From Candidatus Enterococcus testudinis (GTDB taxonomy: Bacteria; Bacillota; Bacilli; Lactobacillales; Enterococcaceae): a stretch of 64,000 nucleotides of DNA. The stretch is from contig NZ_NGKU01000001.1 in assembly GCF_002140915.1 (NCBI RefSeq), positions 250,302 through 314,301 of the forward strand. The letters are read 5' to 3'. Each line of letters begins with the position of its first letter. The stretch's first letter is position 1. The notes beneath the pieces were generated by a model. The model saw nothing but the letters and a program-made list of their open reading frames with translations, was not told where the DNA came from and ran no database searches. The position numbers and the translations under genes were made by a program. This document shows positions 26,619 through 36,660 of this stretch, piece after piece.

Positions 26619-27153
26619 TGGGAAAATTCAACGTATTGTATTAGTGGCCCTTTTTACAGCCTTGACTGTGATTGGCACGATGATTAAAATCCCATTGCCT
26701 ACGGGAGCGTTTGTTCATTTAGGAAATGCGGTGTTACTAATAGCTGTTTTATTGCTAGGATACAGCAATGGCTCCCTTGCAGGTGGTCTTGGATTCGCAA
26801 TCTTTGATCTCCTAAACGGATATGCAACGGAAGCCCCTTATTTTATTCTGGAAAGTTTCGTTGTCGGCGCAGCTGCCTATGGTGCTTTCCGACTATTTAA
26901 AAAGAAACCGCAGCATGTCTGGCAGCTGATCGTGATCGGTGTCGTGACGGGGCTGGCGAAGTTGCTGATGACACAAGGGAAGAATACTGTGATGCTATGG
27001 TATCTTGGCAGTTCATTTTCAAGTGCTTGGGCAGCTGCTTTGCTCAAGCTGCCAGCGACGATCATCAATGTCAGTGTCACGATTCTTTTAGTGGCTATTC
27101 TATATTTCCCCTTAAAAAAAGCAATAGACAGAGCATTTCGTCAACATATATAG
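26611..27153 (+). CDS. ECF transporter substrate-binding (S) component, predicted vitamin B6 (PdxU-type)
   Basis: Small hydrophobic protein of 180 residues with about 5-6 membrane segments. It has the ECF S-component fold: a short cytoplasmic N-terminus (RNGKIQRIVLVALFTALTVIG) with the Ala-rich helix 1 that contacts EcfT, then PTGAFVHLGNAVLLIAVLLLG. I chose ATG 26611, which overlaps the kinase stop by 8 nt; AGAAAGAAGGA precedes it. The ligand is inferred from the kinase and regulator next to it. The shared energizing module EcfA1-EcfA2-EcfT is encoded at 41.8-44.2 kb in this same window. Confidence 0.82.
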   Translation: MRNGKIQRIVLVALFTALTVIGTMIKIPLPTGAFVHLGNAVLLIAVLLLGYSNGSLAGGLGFAIFDLLNGYATEAPYFILESFVVGAAAYGAFRLFKKKPQHVWQLIVIGVVTGLAKLLMTQGKNTVMLWYLGSSFSSAWAAALLKLPATIINVSVTILLVAILYFPLKKAIDRAFRQHI

Positions 27154-27156
27154 ATG

Positions 27157-27187
27157 AAAAAAAAAGAGCACAATGCTCTTTTTTTAT
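27157..27187 (+). terminator. Terminator after the ECF S-component gene
   Basis: A long A-run, GAGCA, CAA, TGCTC and a long T-run form an intrinsic terminator. Confidence 0.88.
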
Positions 27188-27258
27188 TTTATGATTGTTT
27201 GATAAGAAAATTTTCAGAAATAAATACAAAAGAATCCTTGGTTTTCAATAAAAAAAGC

Positions 27259-27287
27259 TTGCAATCAATGTTTATCCGTAATATAAT
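27259..27287 (+). promoter_or_regulatory. Promoter of the S10 ribosomal operon
   Basis: TTGCAA (27259-27264), 17-nt spacer, perfect TATAAT (27282-27287). Confidence 0.85.
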
Positions 27288-27460
27288 CATAAAGGTGCTG
27301 TTTACGTAAAATGCGTAAGTCACACTGGCAGCAAAGAAATTTCTGCCGGCTACGAAACGAGAGGTTGCGACACGCCCGGACGCTTTGCCATGGACGAGCG
27401 TGACGGAAAATTTTCGTGGAGCTATGTCTACTTTTCAAAATAGGCGAAGGAGGGAAAACA

Positions 27461-27769
27461 ATGGCAAAACAAAAAATTCGTATCCGTTTAAAAGCGTATG
27501 AACATCGTATTTTAGATCAATCAGCGGATAAAATCGTAGAAACTGCAAAAAGAACTGGAGCTGGCGTATCTGGTCCAATTCCATTACCAACTGAACGCAG
27601 CTTGTACACGATCATCCGTGCGACGCACAAATACAAAGATTCACGCGAACAATTCGAAATGCGGACACACAAACGTCTAATCGACATTGTGAATCCAACA
27701 CCAAAAACAGTTGATGCTTTAATGAAGCTTGACTTGCCAAGCGGTGTAAATATTGAAATCAAACTATAA
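27461..27769 (+). CDS. rpsJ: 30S ribosomal protein S10
   Basis: 102 residues; assembles into the 30S head and also acts as NusE in antitermination. [19 protein letters not shown] is the standard start and ATG 27461 has GAAGGAGGG upstream, although the frame is open further up. The loop [17 protein letters not shown], where tetracycline-tolerance changes occur in other species, looks wild type. First gene of the S10 operon. Confidence 0.97.
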   Translation: MAKQKIRIRLKAYEHRILDQSADKIVETAKRTGAGVSGPIPLPTERSLYTIIRATHKYKDSREQFEMRTHKRLIDIVNPTPKTVDALMKLDLPSGVNIEIKL

Positions 27770-27791
27770 TAATTAAGATGGAGGTGTAATC

Positions 27792-28421
27792 ATGACCAAA
27801 GGAATCTTAGGGAAAAAAGTGGGAATGACACAAATCTTCACTGAATCTGGCGAGTTGATTCCAGTAACTGTAGTTGAAGCTACTGCTAACGTAGTACTAC
27901 AAGTGAAAACAATCGAAAATGACGGCTACGAAGCAATTCAAGTCGGTTACCAAGATAAACGTGAAGTTTTGGCAAACAAACCTGCGAAAGGTCATGTTGC
28001 GAAAGCAAACACGGCTCCTAAGCGCTTCATTCGCGAATTTAAGAATGTAGAGCTTGAGGGCTTAGAAGTAGGATCAGAAATCAAAGTTGATATTTTTGAA
28101 GCAGGAGACATCATCGATGTTACCGGCACGTCAAAAGGTAAAGGATTCCAAGGCGTTATCAAACGTCACGGACAAAGCCGCGGCCCAATGGCTCACGGAT
28201 CTCGTTACCACCGTCGTCCTGGATCAATGGGTCCAGTCGCACCTAACCGTGTATTCAAAAATAAACGTCTAGCTGGCCGTATGGGTGGCGATCGCATCAC
28301 GATCCAAAACTTGGAAATCGTACGCGTAGACGCAGAACGCAACGTTATTCTGATCAAAGGAAACGTTCCTGGCGCGAAAAAATCATTGATTACAATCAAA
28401 TCAGCTGTGAAAGCTAAATAA
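27792..28421 (+). CDS. rplC: 50S ribosomal protein L3
   Basis: 209 residues. The start [19 protein letters not shown] and the central extension that reaches the peptidyl-transferase centre ([19 protein letters not shown]) are typical. RBS GGAGGTG precedes ATG 27792, 22 nt after rpsJ. Confidence 0.97.
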   Translation: MTKGILGKKVGMTQIFTESGELIPVTVVEATANVVLQVKTIENDGYEAIQVGYQDKREVLANKPAKGHVAKANTAPKRFIREFKNVELEGLEVGSEIKVDIFEAGDIIDVTGTSKGKGFQGVIKRHGQSRGPMAHGSRYHRRPGSMGPVAPNRVFKNKRLAGRMGGDRITIQNLEIVRVDAERNVILIKGNVPGAKKSLITIKSAVKAK

Positions 28422-28450
28422 GCAGATAGGAAGAAAGGAGGAACTAAGGA

Positions 28451-29074
28451 ATGCCGAATGTAGCATTATTCAAACAAGATGGAAGCCAAAATGGCGAAAT
28501 TACATTGAACGAAGAAATCTTCGGAATTGAACCAAATGAAACAGTTGTCTATGATGCAATCATCATGCAACGTGCTTCATTAAGACAAGGAACACACGCT
28601 GTGAAAAACCGCAGTGCCGTTCGTGGCGGTGGCCGTAAACCATGGCGCCAAAAAGGAACTGGTCGTGCCCGTCAAGGTTCGATCCGCTCACCACAATGGC
28701 GTGGAGGTGGCGTAGTCTTCGGACCAACACCACGTTCATATAGCTACAAACTTCCAAAAAAAGTTCGTCGCTTAGCAATGAAATCTGTATTATCAGAGAA
28801 AGTTGCTTCAAATAACTTGGTAGCAATCGAAGGATTAAGCTTTGATGCACCAAAAACAAAAGAATTCAAACAAGTTCTTGCTAACTTGACAATTGATTCT
28901 AAAGTATTGGTAGTTCTAGAATCTGAAAACGACTTTGCCGCTTTATCAGCGCGCAACTTGTCAAAAGTTTCTGTAGTAACTGCTGATAACATCAGTGTTC
29001 TAGATATCGTTTCTAGCGATAAATTATTAGTAACACAAACTGCTCTTACTCAGATCGAGGAGGTGCTTGCATAA
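28451..29074 (+). CDS. rplD: 50S ribosomal protein L4
   Basis: 207 residues. The exit-tunnel loop [25 protein letters not shown] is intact, with no macrolide-type deletion. RBS AAAGGAGGAAC. L4 is the autogenous regulator of the S10 operon in gammaproteobacteria; in Firmicutes this is not established. Its stop overlaps the rplW start by one base. Confidence 0.97.
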   Translation: MPNVALFKQDGSQNGEITLNEEIFGIEPNETVVYDAIIMQRASLRQGTHAVKNRSAVRGGGRKPWRQKGTGRARQGSIRSPQWRGGGVVFGPTPRSYSYKLPKKVRRLAMKSVLSEKVASNNLVAIEGLSFDAPKTKEFKQVLANLTIDSKVLVVLESENDFAALSARNLSKVSVVTADNISVLDIVSSDKLLVTQTALTQIEEVLA

Positions 29075-29367
29075 TGAACTTACTAGACGTTATTAAACGC
29101 CCAGTGATCACTGAAAAGTCAATGCTTGCCATGGATGACAAGAAATACACTTTTGAAGTGGACACAAGAGCAAACAAAACTTTAGTAAAACAAGCTGTAG
29201 AAGCTGCCTTTGACGGCGTGAAAGTGGCTAACGTGAATATCATCAACGTTCGTCCTAAATTCAAACGCATGGGTAAATATGCAGGATATACAAAAAAACG
29301 TCGCAAAGCTATTGTGACTTTAACTGAAGGTTCAAAAGAAATTACAATTTTCGAAGCTGCTGAATAA
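29074..29367 (+). CDS. rplW: 50S ribosomal protein L23
   Basis: 97 residues; part of the tunnel-exit platform that binds trigger factor and [20 protein letters not shown] and the C-terminal half [19 protein letters not shown] fit the family. The start overlaps the rplD stop (TAATG), with GAGGAGGTG inside rplD as RBS. Confidence 0.97.
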   Translation: MNLLDVIKRPVITEKSMLAMDDKKYTFEVDTRANKTLVKQAVEAAFDGVKVANVNIINVRPKFKRMGKYAGYTKKRRKAIVTLTEGSKEITIFEAAE

Positions 29368-29406
29368 GTAGTCTACGTATAAATTTTACATGGGAGGGAA
29401 AAAGAC

Positions 29407-30237
29407 GTGGCGATTAAAAAGTACAAACCTACCACGAACGGCCGTCGTAATATGACAAGTTCTGATTTCGCTGAAATCACAACTTCAACACCAGAAAAAA
29501 CATTGTTAGCTCCTTTGAAAAACAATGCTGGTCGTAACAACAACGGACGTATCACGGTTCGTCATCAAGGTGGCGGTCACAAACGTCAATACCGTATAAT
29601 CGATTTCAAACGTAACAAGGACAACGTCGTTGCTACAGTTAAAACGATTGAATATGATCCAAACCGTTCTGCTAACATCGCGTTAGTACATTACGAGGAT
29701 GGAGTAAAAGCATACATCTTAGCACCTAAAGGATTAGAAGTTGGCACTAAGATCGTTTCTGGTCCAGAATCAGATATCAAAGTAGGTAACGCATTACCAC
29801 TAGAAAACATTCCAGTTGGTACAGTTATCCACAATATCGAAATGAAACCTGGCAAAGGCGGACAATTGATCCGTTCAGCTGGTACAAGTGCACAAGTACT
29901 TGGTAAAGAAGGAAAATACGTCTTGATTCGCTTGAACTCAGGCGAAGTACGAATGATCTTGGCAACTTGCCGTGCAACGATCGGTGCTGTTGGTAACGAA
30001 CAACACGAATTGATCAACATCGGTAAAGCTGGACGTTCTCGTTGGATGCGCAAACGCCCAACTGTTCGTGGTAGCGTAATGAACCCTAACGATCACCCAC
30101 ACGGTGGTGGTGAAGGTAAAGCACCAATCGGACGCAAAGCACCAGTTTCTCCTTGGGGACAACCTGCTCTTGGGTACAAAACACGTAATAAAAAAGCAAA
30201 ATCTGACAAACTTATCGTTCGTCGTAAAACGAAGTAA
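29407..30237 (+). CDS. rplB: 50S ribosomal protein L2
   Basis: 276 residues, needed for subunit joining and peptidyl transfer. It starts at GTG 29407 after GGGAGGGAAA. The RNA-binding core ([17 protein letters not shown]) and the conserved C-terminal [13 protein letters not shown] with the functional histidine are present. It lies 39 nt after rplW. Confidence 0.97.
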   Translation: MAIKKYKPTTNGRRNMTSSDFAEITTSTPEKTLLAPLKNNAGRNNNGRITVRHQGGGHKRQYRIIDFKRNKDNVVATVKTIEYDPNRSANIALVHYEDGVKAYILAPKGLEVGTKIVSGPESDIKVGNALPLENIPVGTVIHNIEMKPGKGGQLIRSAGTSAQVLGKEGKYVLIRLNSGEVRMILATCRATIGAVGNEQHELINIGKAGRSRWMRKRPTVRGSVMNPNDHPHGGGEGKAPIGRKAPVSPWGQPALGYKTRNKKAKSDKLIVRRKTK

Positions 30238-30279
30238 TATTTATGACCGTGTGTCACATATTTTGAGAGGAGGTACACC

Positions 30280-30558
30280 ATGGGTCGTAGTTTGAAAAAA
30301 GGACCTTTCGTCGATGATCATTTGATGAAAAAGGTTGAAGCACAAGAAGGCGCCGAAAAGAAAAAAGTGATCAAAACTTGGTCACGTCGTTCCACAATTT
30401 TCCCGAATTTTATCGGATATACTATCGCAGTATATGATGGACGGAAACATGTACCAGTTTACATCCAAGAAGACATGGTAGGACACAAATTAGGTGAATT
30501 TGCACCAACAAGAACTTATCGCGGACATGCTGCCGATGATAAGAAAACAAGACGCTAA
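30280..30558 (+). CDS. rpsS: 30S ribosomal protein S19
   Basis: 92 residues, in the head of the 30S subunit in complex with S13. [18 protein letters not shown] and the C-terminal [11 protein letters not shown] are diagnostic. RBS GAGAGGAGG precedes ATG 30280. Confidence 0.97.
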   Translation: MGRSLKKGPFVDDHLMKKVEAQEGAEKKKVIKTWSRRSTIFPNFIGYTIAVYDGRKHVPVYIQEDMVGHKLGEFAPTRTYRGHAADDKKTRR

Positions 30559-30581
30559 TTTTGAGGGGAGGATATCCAAAA

Positions 30582-30929
30582 ATGGCAGAACAAATTACAT
30601 CAGCGAAAGCAACTGCTAAAACAGTCCGCGTTTCTCCTCGCAAATCACGTCTAGTTATTGACTTAATCAGAGGAAAAAGCGTTGCTGAAGCAATCGCGAT
30701 CTTAAAGTTCACACCAAACAAAGCTGCAGGAATCATCGAGAAAGTCTTGATGTCAGCTATCGCTAATGCAGAAAATAATTTTGACTTAGATGTTGAAAAC
30801 TTGATCGTTTCTGAAGCATTCGTTAACGAAGGACCAACTATGAAACGGTTCCGTCCACGTGCGAAAGGTTCAGCATCACCAATCAACAAACGTACAAGTC
30901 ATATTACTGTAGTCGTATCAGAAAAATAA
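30582..30929 (+). CDS. rplV: 50S ribosomal protein L22
   Basis: 115 residues; its long hairpin lines the exit tunnel ([27 protein letters not shown]), with no macrolide-resistance insertion visible. I chose ATG 30582 ([16 protein letters not shown]) preceded by GAGGGGAGG; the frame is also open from 30561 but lacks an RBS there. Confidence 0.96.
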   Translation: MAEQITSAKATAKTVRVSPRKSRLVIDLIRGKSVAEAIAILKFTPNKAAGIIEKVLMSAIANAENNFDLDVENLIVSEAFVNEGPTMKRFRPRAKGSASPINKRTSHITVVVSEK

Positions 30930-30942
30930 GGAGGGACAATCA

Positions 30943-31599
30943 GTGGGTCAAAAAGTACATCCAATTGGAATGCGCGTAGGCATCATCCGTGACTGGGATG
31001 CTAAATGGTATGCTGAAAAAGAGTATGCTGAATTTCTACACGAAGATTTGAAAATCCGTAAATTTATCGCATCTAAACTTGCTGATGCCGCAGTGTCAAC
31101 AATTGAAATCGAACGCGCAGCAAACCGCGTAAACATTTCAATCCACACAGCGAAACCAGGTATGGTTATCGGTAAAGGCGGATCTGAAGTCGAAAACCTA
31201 AGAAAAGAATTAAACAACTTAACTGGCAAACGAGTACACATCAACATCGTTGAAATCAAAAAGCCAGATTTAGATGCTAAATTAGTGGGCGAAGGAATTG
31301 CACGTCAATTAGAAAACCGTGTTGCTTTCCGTCGTGCACAAAAACAAGCGATCCAACGCACAATGCGTTCAGGCGCTAAAGGAATCAAAACACAAGTTTC
31401 TGGTCGTCTAAACGGTGCCGATATTGCCCGTTCAGAAGGTTATTCAGAAGGAACTGTTCCACTTCATACATTACGTGCGGATATTGATTACGCATGGGAA
31501 GAAGCAGATACAACATACGGAAAACTAGGAGTTAAAGTGTGGATTTATCGTGGAGAAGTTCTTCCAACTAAAAAAAACACTGAGAAAGGAGGGAAATAA
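30943..31599 (+). CDS. rpsC: 30S ribosomal protein S3
   Basis: 218 residues, at the mRNA entry site. GTG 30943 follows AAGGAGGG. The KH-type motif [17 protein letters not shown] and the entry-tunnel arginines ([20 protein letters not shown]) are clear. It begins 13 nt after rplV. Confidence 0.97.
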   Translation: MGQKVHPIGMRVGIIRDWDAKWYAEKEYAEFLHEDLKIRKFIASKLADAAVSTIEIERAANRVNISIHTAKPGMVIGKGGSEVENLRKELNNLTGKRVHINIVEIKKPDLDAKLVGEGIARQLENRVAFRRAQKQAIQRTMRSGAKGIKTQVSGRLNGADIARSEGYSEGTVPLHTLRADIDYAWEEADTTYGKLGVKVWIYRGEVLPTKKNTEKGGK

Positions 31600-31601
31600 T
31601 C

Positions 31602-32036
31602 ATGTTAGTACCTAAACGTGTGAAACACCGTCGTGAGTTCCGTGGTAAAATGCGCGGTGAAGCAAAAGGCGGCAAAGAAGTAGCTTTCGGTGAATACGGC
31701 TTACAAGCTGTTGAATCTCACTGGATCACTAACCGCCAAATTGAAGCATCTCGTATCGCCATGACTCGTTATATGAAACGTGGCGGGAAAGTATGGATCA
31801 AAATTTTCCCTCACAAATCATATACATCAAAAGCTATTGGCGTTCGTATGGGTAAAGGTAAAGGGGCTCCAGAAGGATGGGTATCACCAGTTAAACGTGG
31901 AAAAATCATGTTTGAAATCGCCGGTGTTCCTGAAGAAGTTGCGCGTGAAGCGTTACGTCTTGCTTCTCACAAATTACCTATGAAAACGAAAATCGTAAAA
32001 CGTGAGGAAATGGGTGGTGAATCGAATGAAGGTTAA
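31602..32036 (+). CDS. rplP: 50S ribosomal protein L16
   Basis: 144 residues, near the A-site t[22 protein letters not shown] and the [22 protein letters not shown] segment are typical; the arginine loop ([17 protein letters not shown]) is intact. RBS AAAGGAGGG lies at the rpsC end. It overlaps rpmC by 11 nt. Confidence 0.97.
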   Translation: MLVPKRVKHRREFRGKMRGEAKGGKEVAFGEYGLQAVESHWITNRQIEASRIAMTRYMKRGGKVWIKIFPHKSYTSKAIGVRMGKGKGAPEGWVSPVKRGKIMFEIAGVPEEVAREALRLASHKLPMKTKIVKREEMGGESNEG

Positions 32037-32214
32037 AGAAATCAGAGAATTAACCACTGCCGAAATGCTAGATCAAGAAAAACAATTGAAAGAAGAATTG
32101 TTTAATCTTAGATTCCAATTAGCAACGGGTCAATTAGAAAACACTGCACGTATCAAAGAAGTACGTAAATCGATTGCACGCATCAAAACTGTATTGCGTG
32201 CACAAGCTAAGTAA
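32026..32214 (+). CDS. rpmC: 50S ribosomal protein L29
   Basis: 62 residues, almost wholly helical, at the tunnel exit. I chose ATG 32026 ([14 protein letters not shown]), which overlaps the end of rplP, with a GGTGG-type RBS; upstream in-frame codons belong to rplP. The sequence [19 protein letters not shown] is the family signature. Confidence 0.96.
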   Translation: MKVKEIRELTTAEMLDQEKQLKEELFNLRFQLATGQLENTARIKEVRKSIARIKTVLRAQAK

Positions 32215-32238
32215 TAGTGGAAGGAGGCCATTTAGCGT

Positions 32239-32505
32239 ATGACTGAAGAAAGAAATCAACGCAAAGTTTACCAAGGTCGCGTGGTATCCGACAAAATGGA
32301 TAAAACCATTACTGTTGTTGTTGAAACAAAGAAAAACCACCCTATCTACGGAAAACGTCTGAACTATTCTAAGAAATACAAAGCACACGATGAAAACAAC
32401 GAAGCAAAAGTTGGCGATATCGTGAAAATTATGGAAACTCGTCCATTATCAGCTACGAAACGTTTCCGTCTAGTAGATATTGTTGAAAAGGCAGTGATTA
32501 TCTAA
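32239..32505 (+). CDS. rpsQ: 30S ribosomal protein S17
   Basis: 88 residues, OB-fold, an early assembly protein. It has [22 protein letters not shown] and the rRNA-binding loop [31 protein letters not shown]. An AGATTTT/AAAATCT inverted repeat lies between this gene and rplN. Confidence 0.97.
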   Translation: MTEERNQRKVYQGRVVSDKMDKTITVVVETKKNHPIYGKRLNYSKKYKAHDENNEAKVGDIVKIMETRPLSATKRFRLVDIVEKAVII

Positions 32506-32535
32506 TCACACGAGATTTTCCTATATAGATTATGA

Positions 32536-32934
<399 letters not shown>

Positions 32935-32969
32935 TAGTGAGTCTTATCTAAAGGAGGTGCGAAACAAAC

Positions 32970-33281
32970 ATGTTTGTTAAAAAAGGCGATAAAGTTAAAG
33001 TTATCACTGGTAAAGACAAAAACAAAGAAGGCGTTGTGCTAGCAGCGTTTCCTAAAAAAGACAAAGTCGTTGTTGAAGGTGTCAATGTCGTGAAAAAACA
33101 CCAAAAACCTTCTCAAACTGCTCCTCAAGGCGGAATCGTTGAAATGGAAGCACCCATTCATGTTTCAAACGTGATGGTGGTTGATCCTTCGAACGGTGAA
33201 GCAACACGTGTAGGTTACAAAGAAGTTGACGGCAAAAAAGTCCGCGTTTCTAAAAAAACCGGCGAAGTTCTTGATAAATAA
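32970..33281 (+). CDS. rplX: 50S ribosomal protein L24
   Basis: 103 residues, an assembly initiator with a KOW motif ([21 protein letters not shown], about 4-24). RBS AAAGGAGGTG precedes ATG 32970. Confidence 0.97.
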   Translation: MFVKKGDKVKVITGKDKNKEGVVLAAFPKKDKVVVEGVNVVKKHQKPSQTAPQGGIVEMEAPIHVSNVMVVDPSNGEATRVGYKEVDGKKVRVSKKTGEVLDK

Positions 33282-33308
33282 TCAGATGAAGGAAGGAGGG
33301 GCTAACAG

Positions 33309-33848
33309 ATGAACCGCCTTAAAGAAAAATATTCAAAAGAAGTTGTCCCATCATTAATGGACAAATTTAACTACAGCTCAATCATGGAAGCACCAAAAGT
33401 TGATAAAATCGTTATCAACATGGGTGTGGGTGATGCTGTGTCAAACGCAAAAAACTTAGACAAAGCTGTTGAAGAATTGCAATTGATCTCCGGTCAAAAA
33501 CCATTGATCACCAAAGCGAAAAAATCAATCGCTGGCTTCCGTTTACGTGAAGGTATGCCAATCGGTGCGAAAGTAACATTGCGCGGCGAAAGAATGTATG
33601 AATTCTTAGACAAATTGGTCAGTGTTTCATTGCCACGTGTCCGTGACTTCCACGGTGTGAGCAAAAAAGCGTTCGACGGACGCGGAAATTACACTTTAGG
33701 TATCAAAGAACAATTGATCTTCCCTGAAGTTGATTATGATTTGATCGACAAAGTACGTGGTATGGATATCGTTATTGTAACAACAGCAAACACAGATGAA
33801 GAATCTCGTGAATTGTTAACACAATTAGGCATGCCATTCCAAAAATAA
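33309..33848 (+). CDS. rplE: 50S ribosomal protein L5
   Basis: 179 residues, binds 5S rRNA and the P-site t[20 protein letters not shown], the signature [11 protein letters not shown] and [19 protein letters not shown] are typical. RBS GGAAGGAGG. Confidence 0.97.
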   Translation: MNRLKEKYSKEVVPSLMDKFNYSSIMEAPKVDKIVINMGVGDAVSNAKNLDKAVEELQLISGQKPLITKAKKSIAGFRLREGMPIGAKVTLRGERMYEFLDKLVSVSLPRVRDFHGVSKKAFDGRGNYTLGIKEQLIFPEVDYDLIDKVRGMDIVIVTTANTDEESRELLTQLGMPFQK

Positions 33849-33866
33849 AAAAAGGAGGCGAACTAC

Positions 33867-34052
33867 GTGGCTAAAAAATCAATGATTGCTAAAAATAAAC
33901 GCCCTGCTAAATTCTCAACACAAGAATATACACGTTGCGAACGTTGCGGACGTCCACATTCAGTTTATCGTAAATTTCATCTATGCCGTATTTGCTTCCG
34001 CGAACTTGCCTATAAAGGACAAATTCCCGGCGTGAAGAAAGCTAGCTGGTAA
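33867..34052 (+). CDS. rpsN: 30S ribosomal protein S14, zinc-binding type Z
   Basis: 61 residues. GTG 33867 follows AAAGGAGG. The zinc ribbon is [20 protein letters not shown], two CxxC pairs (ligands about residues 24, 27, 40, 43). This is the zinc-requiring short form; a zinc-independent paralogue often exists elsewhere in Firmicutes but not in this window. Confidence 0.97.
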   Translation: MAKKSMIAKNKRPAKFSTQEYTRCERCGRPHSVYRKFHLCRICFRELAYKGQIPGVKKASW

Positions 34053-34084
34053 ACTATACTCGCATAAAGGAGGTAAATTATCCC

Positions 34085-34483
34085 ATGGTCATGACAGATC
34101 CAATCGCAGATTTTCTAACGCGCGTGCGTAACGCAAACATGGTTAAACACGAAAGCTTAGAAGTACCTGCTTCAAAAATCAAACGTGATATCGCTGAAAT
34201 CTTGAAACGTGAAGGTTTCGTCCGCGATGTTGAATACATTGAAGATGACAAACAAGGCGTGATCCGCGTATTTCTTAAATACGGCAAAAACGGCGAACGT
34301 GTTATCACTAACTTAAAACGTATCTCTAAACCAGGCTTGCGTGCTTATGTCAAAGCTGACGAAGTACCTAAAGTATTGAATGGTCTAGGAATCGCAATTA
34401 TCTCAACTTCTGACGGTGTTATCACTGACAAAGAAGCTAGAGCAAAAAATGTTGGCGGCGAAGTAGTCGCTTATGTATGGTAA
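34085..34483 (+). CDS. rpsH: 30S ribosomal protein S8
   Basis: 132 residues, a primary central-domain assembly protein; in E. coli it is the spc operon repressor. ATG at 34085 and 34091 are both in frame; AAAGGAGGT (34066-34074) fits 34085 better. [16 protein letters not shown] and the C-terminal GGEVVAYVW are typical. Confidence 0.97.
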   Translation: MVMTDPIADFLTRVRNANMVKHESLEVPASKIKRDIAEILKREGFVRDVEYIEDDKQGVIRVFLKYGKNGERVITNLKRISKPGLRAYVKADEVPKVLNGLGIAIISTSDGVITDKEARAKNVGGEVVAYVW

Positions 34484-34514
34484 TTTAAAATATTACACAA
34501 GGAGGTGCCTCTAA

Positions 34515-35051
34515 GTGAGTCGTATCGGTAATAAGATCGTCGTTCTTCCTGCAGGTGTTGAAGTCAAACAAGCTGGAAACGACATTACAGTTAAAGGACC
34601 AAAAGGTGAATTGACACGTACTTTCTCTTCTGATATTACAATGAATATCGAAGGAAGCGAAGTGACATTCACTCGTCCAAACGATAGTAAGGAAATGAAA
34701 ACTATCCACGGAACTACCCGTGCAAACTTCAACAACATGGTTGTTGGTGTTTCTGAAGGTTTCCAAAAAGCGTTAGAATTGATCGGGGTTGGGTACCGTG
34801 CACAATTACAAGGTAAAAAACTTGTATTGAGCGTAGGTTACTCTCATCCAGTTGAAATCGAAGCGCCAGCTGGCATTGAAATCGAAGTGCCATCTAATAC
34901 TTCTGTTATCATCAAAGGAATTGATAAAGAAGTCGTCGGCGAATTGGCTGCCAATATCCGTGGCGTTCGTCCTCCAGAACCTTATAAAGGCAAAGGAATT
35001 CGTTATGTTGGCGAATTTGTACGCCGTAAAGAAGGTAAAACTGGTAAATAG
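34515..35051 (+). CDS. rplF: 50S ribosomal protein L6
   Basis: 178 residues. GTG 34515 follows [25 protein letters not shown] begins the first of two homologous domains and [24 protein letters not shown] closes the second. Its stop codon lies inside a perfect hairpin described separately. Confidence 0.97.
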   Translation: MSRIGNKIVVLPAGVEVKQAGNDITVKGPKGELTRTFSSDITMNIEGSEVTFTRPNDSKEMKTIHGTTRANFNNMVVGVSEGFQKALELIGVGYRAQLQGKKLVLSVGYSHPVEIEAPAGIEIEVPSNTSVIIKGIDKEVVGELAANIRGVRPPEPYKGKGIRYVGEFVRRKEGKTGK

Positions 35052-35070
35052 TCGTAACGTGTTACGACTA
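35049..35070 (+). repeat. Perfect hairpin between rplF and rplR
   Basis: TAGTCGTAAC and GTTACGACTA form a 10-bp stem with a 2-nt loop; the first TAG is the rplF stop. There is no T-run. CTAGC/GCTAG follows immediately, so the 3' arm could choose between partners. Confidence 0.65.
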
Positions 35071-35107
35071 GCAGCTTAGGCTAGCAAATATAAAGAGGTG
35101 ACAAATT

Positions 35108-35464
35108 GTGATTACAAAACCAGATAAAAACAAGACACGTCAAAAAAGACATCGTCGCGTACGTAACAAAATCTCTGGTACTGCTGAGTGCCCACGCTTA
35201 AACGTGTTCCGTTCGAACAAAAACATCTACGCACAAGTAATTGATGACGTAGCGGGTGTGACGCTAGCAAGTGCCTCTGCCTTAGATAAAGAAGTTTCAG
35301 GTGCAAACAAAACTGAACAAGCACAAGCTGTCGGTAAATTAGTCGCAGAACGTGCAGCAGCAAAAGGAATTAAAGTAGTAGTCTTTGACCGTGGTGGATA
35401 CCTTTACCATGGCCGTGTAGCAGCTTTAGCTGAAGCAGCACGCGAAAATGGACTAGAATTTTAA
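35108..35464 (+). CDS. rplR: 50S ribosomal protein L18
   Basis: 118 residues, binds 5S rRNA. GTG 35108 follows [32 protein letters not shown] and the ending [26 protein letters not shown] are diagnostic. Confidence 0.97.
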   Translation: MITKPDKNKTRQKRHRRVRNKISGTAECPRLNVFRSNKNIYAQVIDDVAGVTLASASALDKEVSGANKTEQAQAVGKLVAERAAAKGIKVVVFDRGGYLYHGRVAALAEAARENGLEF

Positions 35465-35484
35465 GAGAAGGAGGAACACCATTC

Positions 35485-35985
35485 ATGGTTTATATTGATC
35501 CAAAACATTTGGAATTAGAAGACCGCGTTGTTGCGATCAACCGTGTTACTAAAGTTGTTAAAGGTGGACGTCGTCTACGCTTTGCTGCTCTAGTCGTTGT
35601 CGGTGACAAAAACGGACACGTAGGTTTCGGTACTGGTAAAGCACAAGAAGTACCAGAAGCAATCCGTAAAGCAATCGAAGATGCGAAGAAAAACTTGGTT
35701 GAAGTACCAATGGTTGGTTCTACAATCCCTCACGAAGTTATCGGTGTATTCGGTGGCGGACGTATCCTAATGAAACCTGCTGTAGAAGGTTCTGGGGTCG
35801 CTGCTGGTGGACCAGTTCGTGCCGTATTGGAATTAGCTGGGGTAGCAGATATCACATCTAAATCTTTAGGTTCTAACACACCAATCAACGTTGTTCGCGC
35901 AACTGTTGAAGGTTTGAAACAATTAAAACGCGCTGAAGAAGTGGCAGCACTTCGCGGCAAATCAGTAGAAGAATTAATCGGTTAA
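35485..35985 (+). CDS. rpsE: 30S ribosomal protein S5
   Basis: 166 residues, a fidelity protein at the mRNA entry. The N-terminal double-stranded RNA-binding part contains the loop [20 protein letters not shown], the spectinomycin-response region, in wild-type form. RBS GAGAAGGAGG precedes ATG 35485. Confidence 0.97.
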   Translation: MVYIDPKHLELEDRVVAINRVTKVVKGGRRLRFAALVVVGDKNGHVGFGTGKAQEVPEAIRKAIEDAKKNLVEVPMVGSTIPHEVIGVFGGGRILMKPAVEGSGVAAGGPVRAVLELAGVADITSKSLGSNTPINVVRATVEGLKQLKRAEEVAALRGKSVEELIG

Positions 35986-35999
35986 GGAGGACAAACATA

Positions 36000-36179
36000 A
36001 TGGCTGAATTGAAAATTACTTTAAAACGCAGTATTATCGGACGTCCTCAAAACCAACGCGATACTGTAAAAGCGTTAGGTCTTACGAAAATGAACTCAAC
36101 AGTTGTAAAACCAGCCAATGATGCAATCAAAGGCATGGTCAATACTGTTTCTCATTTAGTGGACGTTGAAGAAGTCTAA
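36000..36179 (+). CDS. rpmD: 50S ribosomal protein L30
   Basis: 59 residues, a short gene between rpsE and rplO. It starts [19 protein letters not shown] and continues [22 protein letters not shown], the L30 signature. RBS AAGGAGG precedes ATG 36000, 14 nt after rpsE. Confidence 0.96.
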   Translation: MAELKITLKRSIIGRPQNQRDTVKALGLTKMNSTVVKPANDAIKGMVNTVSHLVDVEEV

Positions 36180-36219
36180 GGATCAGCAGATCTAGTTTGA
36201 TTAAGGAGGTGCCAAACCT

Positions 36220-36660
36220 ATGAAACTTCATGAATTAAAACCATCAGAAGGCTCACGCCAAGTACGTAACCGTGTTGGACGAGGAACTTCATCTGGTAAC
36301 GGTAAAACAGCTGGACGTGGACAAAAAGGTCAAAAAGCTCGTTCAGGTGGCGGAGTACGTCTAGGATTCGAAGGTGGACAAACACCATTGTTCCGTCGTT
36401 TACCAAAACGTGGCTTTACCAATGTAAACCGCAAAGAATATGCAGTCATCAATCTTGATGTCTTAAACCGCTTTGAAGACGGTGCTGAAGTAACACCTGT
36501 TGCTTTACACGAAGCTGGAATCGTCAAAGACGAAAAAGCTGGAATCAAAGTATTAGCTAACGGAGAATTAACGAAGAAATTGACTGTGAAAGCAGCTAAA
36601 TTTTCAAAAGCAGCTGAGGAAGCAATCGTTGCTGCTGGTGGATCAATCGAGGTGATCTAA
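36220..36660 (+). CDS. rplO: 50S ribosomal protein L15
   Basis: 146 residues. [22 protein letters not shown] and the Gly/Arg-rich N-terminal extension ([20 protein letters not shown]) are typical. RBS AAGGAGGTG. The stop overlaps the secY start by one base. Confidence 0.97.
   Translation: MKLHELKPSEGSRQVRNRVGRGTSSGNGKTAGRGQKGQKARSGGGVRLGFEGGQTPLFRRLPKRGFTNVNRKEYAVINLDVLNRFEDGAEVTPVALHEAGIVKDEKAGIKVLANGELTKKLTVKAAKFSKAAEEAIVAAGGSIEVI

Larger units (their letters stand above)
27154..27460 (+). other. Intergenic region and structured leader of the S10 operon
   Basis: After the S-component terminator comes an AT-rich stretch, the promoter, then a leader of about 165 nt. Leader hairpins include GGCAG/CTGCC (27327-27347), GTCAC/GTGAC (27319-27323 with 27400-27404) closing a multi-branched domain, and a GAAAATTTTC palindrome near 27406-27415. 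The GC-rich middle (CACGCCCGGACG) contrasts with its surroundings. It is probably an RNA regulatory leader; I cannot assign it to a known r-protein leader family. Confidence 0.65.
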
